Below, one piece after another: positions 8,035 through 15,474 of a stretch of DNA of 39,607 nucleotides. Both the position numbers and the translations under genes were made by a program. This DNA comes from an uncultured Lachnospiraceae bacterium. GTDB lineage: Bacteria > Bacillota > Clostridia > Lachnospirales > Lachnospiraceae. The stretch covers positions 1-39,607 of the forward strand of contig CAJJYZ010000021.1 of the NCBI GenBank assembly GCA_905197485.1, in the 5' to 3' direction. How positions within the stretch are numbered: position 1 is the stretch's first letter; the number at the start of each line of letters is the position of its first letter. A model generated the notes under the pieces. The model searched no databases, had not been told where the DNA came from, and saw nothing but the letters and a program-made list of their open reading frames with translations.

Positions 8035-10104
8035 TTATTTTCCAAAAAGAATACGATAATAGTCATGTTCCAACACCTGGTCCGAAAAATTGATTTTATT
8101 TGACACGATTTTCTTCATATTTTCAACATATGCGTCGTCTACATTGACCCCTTCATTAGCGGTAAATGTTTTTGTCTTGGCGTCGTATTTTCCTTTTTCG
8201 GTTATCCAGGATTGATTATTCCACAGTACGAGAGGTTCCGCATCCGAGAAAACGTCTCTTCCTGCAAGCAGGCGGGAATCGTATGATATTCCGAACAGAT
8301 TTAAAAGCGTTGGCGTAATATCCAGGCTGTACGTCGGCGCAGAGACTTCACAGGCATACGCCTTCTTTTCATTTTCCAGACATCCAGACCACAAAATCCA
8401 GGCATTCCGGTCTCTATCCCAATCTGTTTTTATCTCAGAATCATACAAGTCTTCGATGTAATTCTTCGTATTCCCATACGTTTTGGAGACCGCCAACCCA
8501 TATGGATAATGGTCTGCCGTCATGCAAATGACCGTATCATCTGCAATTCCGGCTTGTTCCAGCTTCTCAATCATAATCGTCAACGCTTCTTCCAATTTCA
8601 TCTGGTAGCAGAAGTAATTCAGCGTTGTCTGGTCGTACTTATCGCCCAATACTTTCTTGACTCTGGAAATGTATTCTTTCGTCTTCCTGTCATCGTTCTT
8701 ATAAGGCGCGTGACCGCTTAACGTCATATAATAGATGCTAAACGGCTGTTTTTCGATATAACGTTCCATCGTCTTATCGAAAAACACATCGTCTTCCACC
8801 CAGGAACCGGTAATATTCTCCAAACCATTCCCTTCTCCGAGATATTCCGCATATCCCAGATTCTTATGCGTCAACTGTCTGTCATAATAATCGAAACTTC
8901 CGTTATGGTACGCTGCGCTATAGTAGTTCTGCTTTATCAGTTGATTTCCCAACGTATAATAGTTCAAATGGTCTTTTGTCTTTTGAATCGTCTCGACTCC
9001 ATCCATAGGTACAAGCCCTGTCAGAAAGGAATATTCTCCGGTGGAGGTGCTTCCTCCCCACGCCGGTTGATAGTAATCGGAAAAGTAAATTCCCTGATGT
9101 ACCATCCGATATAACGTGGGCGTCAGTTCTTTATGAATCACTGCGTCTGAAAAAGCTTCCGCACAAATCAGAATCAGATTCTTTCCTTTAAACAAACCCG
9201 TATATTTATTTTTAGAGGAAGGCGTCAGACTTCCCACATAGGTATGCATCGCCTGAAGTGTTTCGTCCTTTTCCGATTTGCTTAACGCTTCAAAATCAAT
9301 CTCCGATACATTTTCTCCATACGATTGCCGCTCCTCTTTCTTGACATGTTTCTGGTCTGCCGGAACGAATTTTCCGGCTTCCTGATTCCCGAATATCGTG
9401 TATTTGATATCCAGACGCACCCCTGTCAGAAGTCCAAACGTCTGGCTTGCCGTATCGAACTTGAATTGTCCTCTGTACTCTTCTTTGTATTTTCCGAAAG
9501 CACTTCCTAAAATTCCAACTCCAAGAATCAAAAAAGAAGCAACGAAAATCATAATTACAAGCGGAAGATTTGCCTGTTTTGCGGGAAGTTTTTCTTTCCC
9601 GAATATCGTATAAAGGATTGCCGGCAACAAGAACAAAAGAATCACCGGTATTCCAAAGAAAACCGTTCTCGCAAATTCGCCGGTAAATTCGCCAATCACA
9701 CCGCCCGCTCCTGTTTTCATGTCTCCAAAGGTCATATACATCTGGAAACTTTCCATAATCAGACATTCAACGATAAAAAGAAGCCCGGTTGCATAAAGAA
9801 TCACGATACTGATTCTCCGATTGACTTTTCTTGAAAATGCAGAGGTGAACGCCCCGCAAAAAAGTCCATATCCAACTGTCAGAAACAGCATATTCAGAAA
9901 TCCTCTGAATATGCCTGTTCCACCTGCAATCCGAAGCAGAATCTCAAAGTAGAGAAAAACAGCCGGAAACAATAAAACATGCGCCATACGCTTAGAAAAC
10001 AGGGAAACCCGCCGGAACAAAATGTTGGAGCTTCTCCGAAGTCTCGCACTCACACTCAGCTTCCGGTCTTTGATTCCTCTATGTCCTGTTTCTGTCATTT
10101 TCAT
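8035..10104 (-). CDS. LTA synthase family phosphoglycerol transferase or sulfatase-fold membrane enzyme
   Basis: A 689-residue protein with an N-terminal membrane domain of about five helices (40-200) and a C-terminal extracellular alkaline-phosphatase or sulfatase-fold domain (about 300-640). Active-site features by comparison with LtaS: metal-binding Glu316 (CAEAF), nucleophile Thr353 in GSTSTGE, His465 (SGHAPY) and Asp531-His532 (TADHYPYG). Such enzymes transfer glycerol phosphate from phosphatidylglycerol to lipoteichoic acid or related polymers; the acceptor is unknown. It lies 19 bases after alaS and is probably cotranscribed with it. Met1 and Met3 (10098) are both possible; Met3 has better spacing from GTGG. 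Confidence 0.87.
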   Translation of the reverse strand: MKMTETGHRGIKDRKLSVSARLRRSSNILFRRVSLFSKRMAHVLLFPAVFLYFEILLRIAGGTGIFRGFLNMLFLTVGYGLFCGAFTSAFSRKVNRRISIVILYATGLLFIVECLIMESFQMYMTFGDMKTGAGGVIGEFTGEFARTVFFGIPVILLFLLPAILYTIFGKEKLPAKQANLPLVIMIFVASFLILGVGILGSAFGKYKEEYRGQFKFDTASQTFGLLTGVRLDIKYTIFGNQEAGKFVPADQKHVKKEERQSYGENVSEIDFEALSKSEKDETLQAMHTYVGSLTPSSKNKYTGLFKGKNLILICAEAFSDAVIHKELTPTLYRMVHQGIYFSDYYQPAWGGSTSTGEYSFLTGLVPMDGVETIQKTKDHLNYYTLGNQLIKQNYYSAAYHNGSFDYYDRQLTHKNLGYAEYLGEGNGLENITGSWVEDDVFFDKTMERYIEKQPFSIYYMTLSGHAPYKNDDRKTKEYISRVKKVLGDKYDQTTLNYFCYQMKLEEALTIMIEKLEQAGIADDTVICMTADHYPYGLAVSKTYGNTKNYIEDLYDSEIKTDWDRDRNAWILWSGCLENEKKAYACEVSAPTYSLDITPTLLNLFGISYDSRLLAGRDVFSDAEPLVLWNNQSWITEKGKYDAKTKTFTANEGVNVDDAYVENMKKIVSNKINFSDQVLEHDYYRILFGK

Positions 10105-10123
10105 CCACTCTTTCTATCTTCTC

Positions 10124-12763
10124 TTATGCAATCTGACCTCTTAACACTTCTTCTGCTTTTGCAATCGCATCCGGAATTCCCGCCGGATTCTTACCTCCGG
10201 CCTGTGCCATGTTCGGGCGTCCGCCGCCACCGCCGCCTACTAAGGCCGCGATACCTTTAATCAGGTTTCCTGCGTGCGCTCCCTTCTTCATAGCCTCGTC
10301 CGTTGCCATTGCCACAAGATTTACTTTTCCATTTGCAGAAGATGCAATGACAATCACACCTTCTCCCAATTTCTCTTTGAGCTGGTCTCCCAGGTCGCGG
10401 AGTCCGTTCATATCCACATCTTCAACTGCCGTTGCCAACAGCTTGATTCCTTCTACCTCTTTCACCTGGTCCATCACATCCCCGAGCGCGTCTTTTGCCG
10501 CTTTGCTCTTCAGAGATTCTACTTCGCTCTGTAATGATTTGATTTCCGCAAGCATATGCTCAATCTTCTCTTTTAATTTATCCGGAGTTGATTTTGCTGC
10601 CCTGGAAGCCTCTAAAAGCTCACGTTCCATTTCATGGTAATACCGGAATACGCCATCCCCTGTCAATGCTTCGATACGGCGGACTCCCGCTGCCACACCT
10701 GCCTCGGACACGATTTTAAAGGTTGTAATCATACCGGTATTTTTCACATGGGTACCACCGCAAAGTTCTTTGGAGAAGTCTCCCATAGATACGACGCGCA
10801 CATCATTCTCATATTTCTCACCGAAGAGAGCCATCGCGCCTGTCGCCTTCGCCTCTTCCACATTCATAATCTCTGTCACAACATCCAGGTTTTTCGCAAT
10901 TTCTTCGTTTACAAGCTTCTCTACTTCTGCAAGTTCTTCTGCTGTCATCGCTGAAAAATGTACGAAGTCAAAACGTAATCTGTCCGGAGTGACAAGAGAA
11001 CCTTTCTGTTCTACATGAGAACCTAATACCGTTTTCAGCGCTTTCTGAAGCAAGTGTGTCGCGCTGTGATTCTTACATGTATTCTGTCTCTCAGGCTCAT
11101 TGACGGATAACTGCACTTCCTCGCCGACTTTCAGACTTCCCTTCGTCACGACACCTACATGTCCGACTTTGCCTCCAAGAAGTTTTATCGTATCTTTTAC
11201 AAGAAATTCTCCGTCTTCCGTCCAGATAATTCCGGTATCGCCTTCCTGTCCACCCATAGTCGCATAGAACGGCGTCTCTTTCACGAATACAGTTCCTTCC
11301 TGCCCTTCGGAAATCTCCTGCACCAGTTCATCCTCCGTTGTAAGAACTGTAATCTCTGACACACCGCTTAAGCTTTCATATCCTACAAACTCCGTTGTAA
11401 TAGAAGGGTCAATTTCATCATAAACCGTCGCATCTGCTCCCATGTAATTTGACACTCCGCGGGCCTTTCTCGCTTTCACTCTCTGCTCTTCCATGGATGC
11501 TTTAAAGCCTTCTTCATCCACACCGAATCCCTTTTCTTCCAGAATCTCTGTCGTAAGGTCCAGAGGGAATCCGTAAGTGTCATATAGTTTGAACGCGTTC
11601 TCACCGGAAAGCGTCTTCTCATTGTTTTCCGCCATCTCTTCTATCATCTCGGCAAGGATGCGAAGTCCCTGGTCGATAGTCTTATTGAATTGTTCTTCTT
11701 CCTGACCGATAACATTGAAAATCATATCTTTTTTCTCGAAAAGCTCCGGATATCCATCTTTAGAACCCTCAATCACAGTCTCGGCAAGTTTTGTCAGGAA
11801 TTTGCCTTCGATGCCGAGGAGTCTTCCATGACGGCATGCCCGGCGTAAAAGTCTTCGGAGCACATAACCTCTTCCATTGTTAGACGGAATGATTCCGTCG
11901 GAAATCATAAAGGTTACGGAACGGATATGGTCTGTGATAACACGAATCGACACGTCTTTCGCGCTATCTTCTCCGTAAACGGCGCCGGAAAGGGAGCAGA
12001 CATGCTCACGAAGCGCTTTTAATGTATCCACATCGAAGATGGAATCCACATCCTGCACGATAGAAGCAAGACGCTCCAGTCCCATACCGGTATCGATATT
12101 CTTCTGTTCCAATTCAGAATAATGACCTTTTCCATCGTTATCAAACTGTGTAAATACGTTGTTCCAGATTTCCATATAACGGTCGCATTCACAACCTACT
12201 GTACAATCCGGACTTCCACACCCGTACTTTTCGCCGCGGTCGTAATAAATCTCAGAACATGGTCCGCAAGGTCCTGAGCCATGCTCCCAGAAATTATCTG
12301 CTTTGCCGAATTTGAAGATTCTCTCTTCCGGAATTCCCATCTCTTTATTCCAGATGTCAAACGCTTCCTGGTCTTCTTCGTATACCGATGGGTATAGGCG
12401 ATTGGCATCCAGCCCTACCACTTCTGTCAAAAATTCCCATGACCACTGAATGGCTTCTCTTTTAAAATAATCTCCGAAAGAAAAGTTTCCAAGCATCTCA
12501 AAGAACGTACCATGGCGTGCAGTCTTACCTACATTCTCAATGTCGCCGGTACGAATACACTTCTGACATGTTGTCATACGTCTCTTCGGCGGAATCTCCT
12601 GTCCTGTAAAATATGGTTTTAACGGCGCCATTCCTGAATTGATTAACAGAAGACTGTTATCATTGTGTGGCACGAGCGAAAAGCTTTTCATAGCCAAATG
12701 TCCTTTACTCTCGAAAAAATCAAGGAACATTCTTCTAAGTTCATTTACTCCGTATTTTTTCAT
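10124..12763 (-). CDS. alaS: Alanine--tRNA ligase
   Basis: Class II aminoacyl-tRNA synthetase that charges tRNA-Ala and edits Ser and Gly mischarging. The 879 residues match the full-length family. Parts seen: a catalytic core opening with MKKYGVNELRRMFLDFFESKGH-type sequence, an editing domain with HSATHLL and the later Cys-His pair in CGGTH, then a coiled coil and a C-terminal domain with the glycine-rich segment GGGGGGRPNMAQAGG. The ATG at 12763 is chosen because GGAGGAG lies four to ten bases upstream and MKKYG is the usual N-terminus; an in-frame GTG at 12838 has no such support. No T-box signature was found in the leader. The LTA-synthase-family gene follows closely. Confidence 0.97.
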   Translation of the reverse strand: MKKYGVNELRRMFLDFFESKGHLAMKSFSLVPHNDNSLLLINSGMAPLKPYFTGQEIPPKRRMTTCQKCIRTGDIENVGKTARHGTFFEMLGNFSFGDYFKREAIQWSWEFLTEVVGLDANRLYPSVYEEDQEAFDIWNKEMGIPEERIFKFGKADNFWEHGSGPCGPCSEIYYDRGEKYGCGSPDCTVGCECDRYMEIWNNVFTQFDNDGKGHYSELEQKNIDTGMGLERLASIVQDVDSIFDVDTLKALREHVCSLSGAVYGEDSAKDVSIRVITDHIRSVTFMISDGIIPSNNGRGYVLRRLLRRACRHGRLLGIEGKFLTKLAETVIEGSKDGYPELFEKKDMIFNVIGQEEEQFNKTIDQGLRILAEMIEEMAENNEKTLSGENAFKLYDTYGFPLDLTTEILEEKGFGVDEEGFKASMEEQRVKARKARGVSNYMGADATVYDEIDPSITTEFVGYESLSGVSEITVLTTEDELVQEISEGQEGTVFVKETPFYATMGGQEGDTGIIWTEDGEFLVKDTIKLLGGKVGHVGVVTKGSLKVGEEVQLSVNEPERQNTCKNHSATHLLQKALKTVLGSHVEQKGSLVTPDRLRFDFVHFSAMTAEELAEVEKLVNEEIAKNLDVVTEIMNVEEAKATGAMALFGEKYENDVRVVSMGDFSKELCGGTHVKNTGMITTFKIVSEAGVAAGVRRIEALTGDGVFRYYHEMERELLEASRAAKSTPDKLKEKIEHMLAEIKSLQSEVESLKSKAAKDALGDVMDQVKEVEGIKLLATAVEDVDMNGLRDLGDQLKEKLGEGVIVIASSANGKVNLVAMATDEAMKKGAHAGNLIKGIAALVGGGGGGRPNMAQAGGKNPAGIPDAIAKAEEVLRGQIA

Positions 12764-12899
12764 TGTTCTCCTCCTGGTTTTCTCAATCATTAATATTTTA
12801 TTATAAAAAGTAAACGCATTTACGGGCCTGGCAGCCACTTTTGCTGCAAATGTGCCGCAAACTATAAATGCATATTTATGCTCATATTGATTTATTATA
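12764..12899 (-). promoter_or_regulatory. alaS promoter -10 box and untranslated leader
   Basis: A TATAAT at 12894-12899 places the transcript start near 12887, leaving a leader of about 124 bases. The -35 is unclear. The leader holds small hairpins: ATAAAT / ATTTAT, GCAGC / GCTGC, and GTAAA / TTTAC followed by TTTTT. The conserved T-box sequence AGGGTGGNACCGCG is absent. Confidence 0.5.
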
Positions 12900-12960
12900 C
12901 TACATTTTCTGGGAAAAATATAGCACTATTTGAGCAAAATGAAAGTCTTTTAAATGTAGC

Positions 12961-12987
12961 TAAAGAGAGCCTGTCTCCAGACCCTCT
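12961..12987 (-). terminator. Probable terminator after hicAB
   Basis: On the minus strand AGAGGGTCTG pairs with CAGGCTCTCT (10 bp including two G-U pairs) around a GAGA tetraloop, followed by TTTAGC. The T-tract is short, so efficiency is uncertain. It begins three bases after the hicB stop. Confidence 0.5.
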
Positions 12988-12990
12988 AAC

Positions 12991-13389
12991 CTATCTGCTT
13001 ATATTTAATTTACTCATTAATGCTTCCTGAAGAACCTGTGAGAAGTTCACCCCCATTGCTACTGCCTCTTCATTTAACCATTCCGGAATGCTAAGTGTTT
13101 TCTTTACCGCCCTTGCATTATGTTTCTTCTGATACTCAAGCATATCAAATTCCACAATTACAAGCGTACCCTCTTCCATTTGAATTTCATCTACTTCTGA
13201 AGGCGAAGGAATTTCTTCCTTTTCCTCTTTTCTGCTCGTTAACGTTAATCCTAACGCTTCAACTGCCATTTCATATGCCTGCTGCATATCATCACCTTCT
13301 GTAAGGCATTCTGGGAAGTCTGGAAAACTTATCCAAAAGCCGCCCTCCTCCGCTTTATGAAAAATTGCCGGATAAAATAATTTATTCAT
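12991..13389 (-). CDS. hicB: HicB family antitoxin with ribbon-helix-helix domain
   Basis: A 132-residue antitoxin expected to bind and neutralise HicA and to repress the operon. The N-terminal half (about 1-50) is a degenerate RNase H-like HicB fold: YPAIFHKAEEGGFWISFPD, then ECLTEGDD and EMAVEALGL. The C-terminal part (about 100-132) looks like a ribbon-helix-helix DNA-binding domain (KKTLSIPEWLNEEAVAMG, then FSQVLQEAL). The ATG at 13389 has GGAGG eight bases upstream; the slightly earlier ATG at 13404 lies inside that ribosome binding site. It follows hicA directly, and the frameshifted hicA frame runs into its start codon. Confidence 0.92.
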   Translation of the reverse strand: MNKLFYPAIFHKAEEGGFWISFPDFPECLTEGDDMQQAYEMAVEALGLTLTSRKEEKEEIPSPSEVDEIQMEEGTLVIVEFDMLEYQKKHNARAVKKTLSIPEWLNEEAVAMGVNFSQVLQEALMSKLNISR

Positions 13390-13615
13390 GTATAATACCT
13401 CCATTTATTGTTTCAGGTGGCGGGGCTACTTTAGCCCCGCCTGTTTTAGTATTGCCTGCTCCAACCCCCCTTTTCATGGCTTTGGAGTGATAAGGAACTA
13501 TGACAGTAACCTCGGTGTCTCGATTTTTCATCTTAACATGAGAACCGTTTTGACTTACTTCCTCAAACCCGTTTTTCTTAAGATGTTTTACCATCTCTCT
13601 CGGTGTCATTGGCAT
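13382..13615 (-). CDS. hicA: HicA family mRNA interferase toxin, apparently frameshifted near its C-terminus
   Basis: A small dsRBD-like RNase toxin. The first 49 or so residues are canonical: REMVKHLKKNGFEEVSQNGSHVKMKN, with the catalytic His in GSH, then VIVPYHSKAMKRG. After a run of six G (13465-13470) the frame as written reads a proline- and glycine-rich tail to a stop at 13382, giving 77 residues. In the neighbouring frame the bases encode LEQAILKQAGLK and a stop at 13426-13428, which is exactly the expected HicA ending. A G5 run would restore a protein of about 62 residues. So this is a one-base insertion: a real mutation, phase variation, a slippage site or a sequencing error. The ATG has AAAGGAGA upstream. 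Confidence 0.85.
   Translation of the reverse strand: MPMTPREMVKHLKKNGFEEVSQNGSHVKMKNRDTEVTVIVPYHSKAMKRGVGAGNTKTGGAKVAPPPETINGGIIHE
13419..13441 (-). repeat. Perfect 10-bp inverted repeat over the canonical hicA stop codon
   Basis: ggcggggcta and tagccccgcc are exact complements around a three-base loop. The canonical-frame TAG of hicA (13426-13428) lies at the inner end of the stem. No T-tract follows on the minus strand, so it is not a normal terminator. It sits 30 bases before the hicB start and could affect antitoxin translation or mRNA stability. Confidence 0.8.
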
Positions 13616-13646
13616 CTTTAGTATCTCCTTTCCTTATCATAAACAT

Positions 13647-13675
13647 ATGGTACCACGTATTATTACGTATGTCAA
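13647..13675 (-). promoter_or_regulatory. hicAB promoter with an inverted repeat in the spacer
   Basis: TTGACA (13670-13675) and TACCAT (13647-13652) are 17 bases apart on the minus strand. Between them ACGTA and TACGT form an inverted repeat with a four-base gap (13655-13668), well placed to be the HicB operator. The operator role is inferred from typical hicAB autoregulation. Confidence 0.65.
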
Positions 13676-13741
13676 TATTTTGTATTGTATAACGTATTTT
13701 ATATACTATTCCTTTTACCCGTTTTCTCCCCATCCCCAACG

Positions 13742-13776
13742 AAATACAAAGAGGATGCCGCAAGTGTGACATCCTC
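13742..13776 (-). terminator. Intrinsic terminator after the 41-residue membrane peptide gene
   Basis: On the minus strand GAGGATG pairs with CATCCTC around a 12-base loop and is followed by TTTGTATTT. It lies 8 bases after the stop of the small gene and probably ends the glgA-metH-hydrogenase unit as well. Confidence 0.75.
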
Positions 13777-13783
13777 TCATGTT

Positions 13784-13909
13784 CTAATGATTCTCTTTTT
13801 CGTTCTTTCTTTTACGAAGGGCTTTGCCTGCCATGATACCTGCAAATGCACCAAGGCCTACAATTGCCGCTTTGATAAGTGTCGAAATTACTGTTGCAAA
13901 AAATGCCAT
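13784..13909 (-). CDS. Small single-pass membrane peptide of unknown function (41 residues)
   Basis: A reading frame starting MAFFATVISTLIKAAIVG, with one glycine- and alanine-rich helix (about 4-28) and a strongly charged tail (ALRKRKNEKENH). Evidence that it is expressed: GGAGG seven bases before the ATG and an intrinsic terminator just after the stop. It begins 59 bases after the hydrogenase stop with no terminator between, so it may be the last gene of that operon; a TACAAT upstream could also start a separate transcript. It resembles small membrane peptides or holin-like peptides in shape only. I do not recognise the family with confidence. Confidence 0.65.
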   Translation of the reverse strand: MAFFATVISTLIKAAIVGLGAFAGIMAGKALRKRKNEKENH

Positions 13910-13968
13910 CACTGCACCTCCATGTACTCAAATTGTACCTCTTTTTTAATCATAACACAGTCCGGCTT

Positions 13969-15474
13969 TTATTTCAATTCGATTTCTTCCAGTTCTTTGG
14001 ATGGAAGATGTTTGGAAGAATTTTTCACAAATTCATTCAACGCTTTCTTGGCTTTCGGAATCTCAATATTTGTTCCGGCTCCTGCGATACATCCTCCCGG
14101 ACATCCCATTCCTTCAATCAGACAGCCGTTCATCTTTCCTGCCTTGGCAAGTGTCAGCATTCTCTTACAATCTGCAAGGCCTTCCGCATGTTCAATATTT
14201 ACTTCCACATCCGGATAGTATTCATTGATACATTTTTCAATCGCTTCCGCCACACCTCCGGCTACGGCATAACCACGTCCGGCTCCTGTCGCATCATGGA
14301 AGGATGATTCCGCCTCAAATTTTTCAAGGTCGATATCTTTCGCGTCAAACATTGCCTGTAATTCTTCAAATGTAATGACAAAATCCACGTCGCTTCTGAC
14401 TGTTCTTCTGGATGCCTCCAGCTTCTTGGAAGCACATGGTCCGATAAAGACAACTCTTGCGTTCGGATGTTCCTGCTTAATTGTTCTTGCAGTCGCTACC
14501 ATCGGTGTCAACTCTTCGGATACCTGGTCAATCAAATCCGGGAAGTATTTCTTACAGAGCATAGACCAGGACGGGCAGCAGGACGTCAGAAGGAATGGAA
14601 GTTCTCCTGTCGCTACTTTATTGACATAATGATGCGCTTCAGAAATTGCTCCGATATCCGCGCCGAGCGCAACTTCATACACTTCCTTGAATCCCAGCAT
14701 CTGCAGCGCCGCTTTAATATTTCTCGGTGTAATATTCGGTCCAAACTGTCCCACGAACGCCGGTGCGATTGCCGCGATGATTTCTCCTCCTTCGCGTAAT
14801 GCTCTCGCAAGCTGGAACACCTGGGATTTATCGGAGATTGCCCCGAACGGACATGCAACCATGCACATACCGCATGCTACACATTTATCATTGTCAATCT
14901 TTGCTCTTCCGAATTTGTCGGAAGTAATCGCATTGACTCCACATGATTTCTGGCAAGGTCTCTCTTTCTTCGCGATTGCATCATACGGACAATTCGCTTT
15001 ACACTTTCCGCATTTGATGCATTTTGACTGGTCGATATAAGATTTCCCGTCTTTCATGGAAATCGCGCCAACCGGACATACCTGGCGGCAAGGATGTGCA
15101 AGACATCCCTTACACATATTGCTCACTTCGTATTCCTTCTGCTCACAAGAAGCGCAGGCAGATGGAATGACCTGCATTAAAGGCGGCTCATAATATTTTG
15201 CAGAGATGTTACTCTCCTCGATTCCTGATGTAATGTGTACCGGCTTATCTTCCGGGCGTAAGGACATACCCATCGAAAGCCGGACACGTTCACTTACAAT
15301 GGCACGAGCATGGTAAATCGTATCGCGGTAAATGGAGTCTTCCCCCACCAGTTTATATGGGATTGCCTCAATCGAATCCGTCAGATTCTCCGGTGTTGAT
15401 TCAAATCCGACTCTTGCGACCTCCTCAAATACCTTTCTTCTGATATACCTTACAGGTGTCTGTAATCCTCTCAT
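13969..15474 (-). CDS. [FeFe] hydrogenase, group B-like, with N-terminal ferredoxin domains
   Basis: A 501-residue iron-sulfur protein. Residues 1-100 are an extension without metal motifs. Then come cysteine clusters: CASC (107-110), CKGC plus Cys129 and Cys133, a 4Fe-4S set at 152/155/158/162, a pair at 174/178, and a second set at 198/201/204/208. The H-cluster domain follows with TSCCPSW (297-303), GPCASKK (345-351) and EGMGCPGGCIAG (454-465), so all cluster-binding cysteines are present. The L2 motif GPC rather than MPC, and the long extension, point to the poorly characterised group B rather than classical group A enzymes. Its ATG overlaps the metH stop as ATGA, with GGAGG inside metH, indicating translational coupling. 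Whether it evolves or consumes hydrogen, or senses, is not known. Confidence 0.88.
   Translation of the reverse strand: MRGLQTPVRYIRRKVFEEVARVGFESTPENLTDSIEAIPYKLVGEDSIYRDTIYHARAIVSERVRLSMGMSLRPEDKPVHITSGIEESNISAKYYEPPLMQVIPSACASCEQKEYEVSNMCKGCLAHPCRQVCPVGAISMKDGKSYIDQSKCIKCGKCKANCPYDAIAKKERPCQKSCGVNAITSDKFGRAKIDNDKCVACGMCMVACPFGAISDKSQVFQLARALREGGEIIAAIAPAFVGQFGPNITPRNIKAALQMLGFKEVYEVALGADIGAISEAHHYVNKVATGELPFLLTSCCPSWSMLCKKYFPDLIDQVSEELTPMVATARTIKQEHPNARVVFIGPCASKKLEASRRTVRSDVDFVITFEELQAMFDAKDIDLEKFEAESSFHDATGAGRGYAVAGGVAEAIEKCINEYYPDVEVNIEHAEGLADCKRMLTLAKAGKMNGCLIEGMGCPGGCIAGAGTNIEIPKAKKALNEFVKNSSKHLPSKELEEIELK

Noticed and set aside
12764..12838. An N-terminal extension of AlaS from GTG 12838 with several Ala codons, resembling a leader peptide
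   Set aside because: It is in frame with alaS without a stop, has no ribosome binding site, and the strong site before ATG 12763 matches the family N-terminus.
13578..13772. A 64-codon minus-strand frame upstream of hicA
   Set aside because: It spans the hicAB promoter and the preceding terminator and has no ribosome binding site or similarity.
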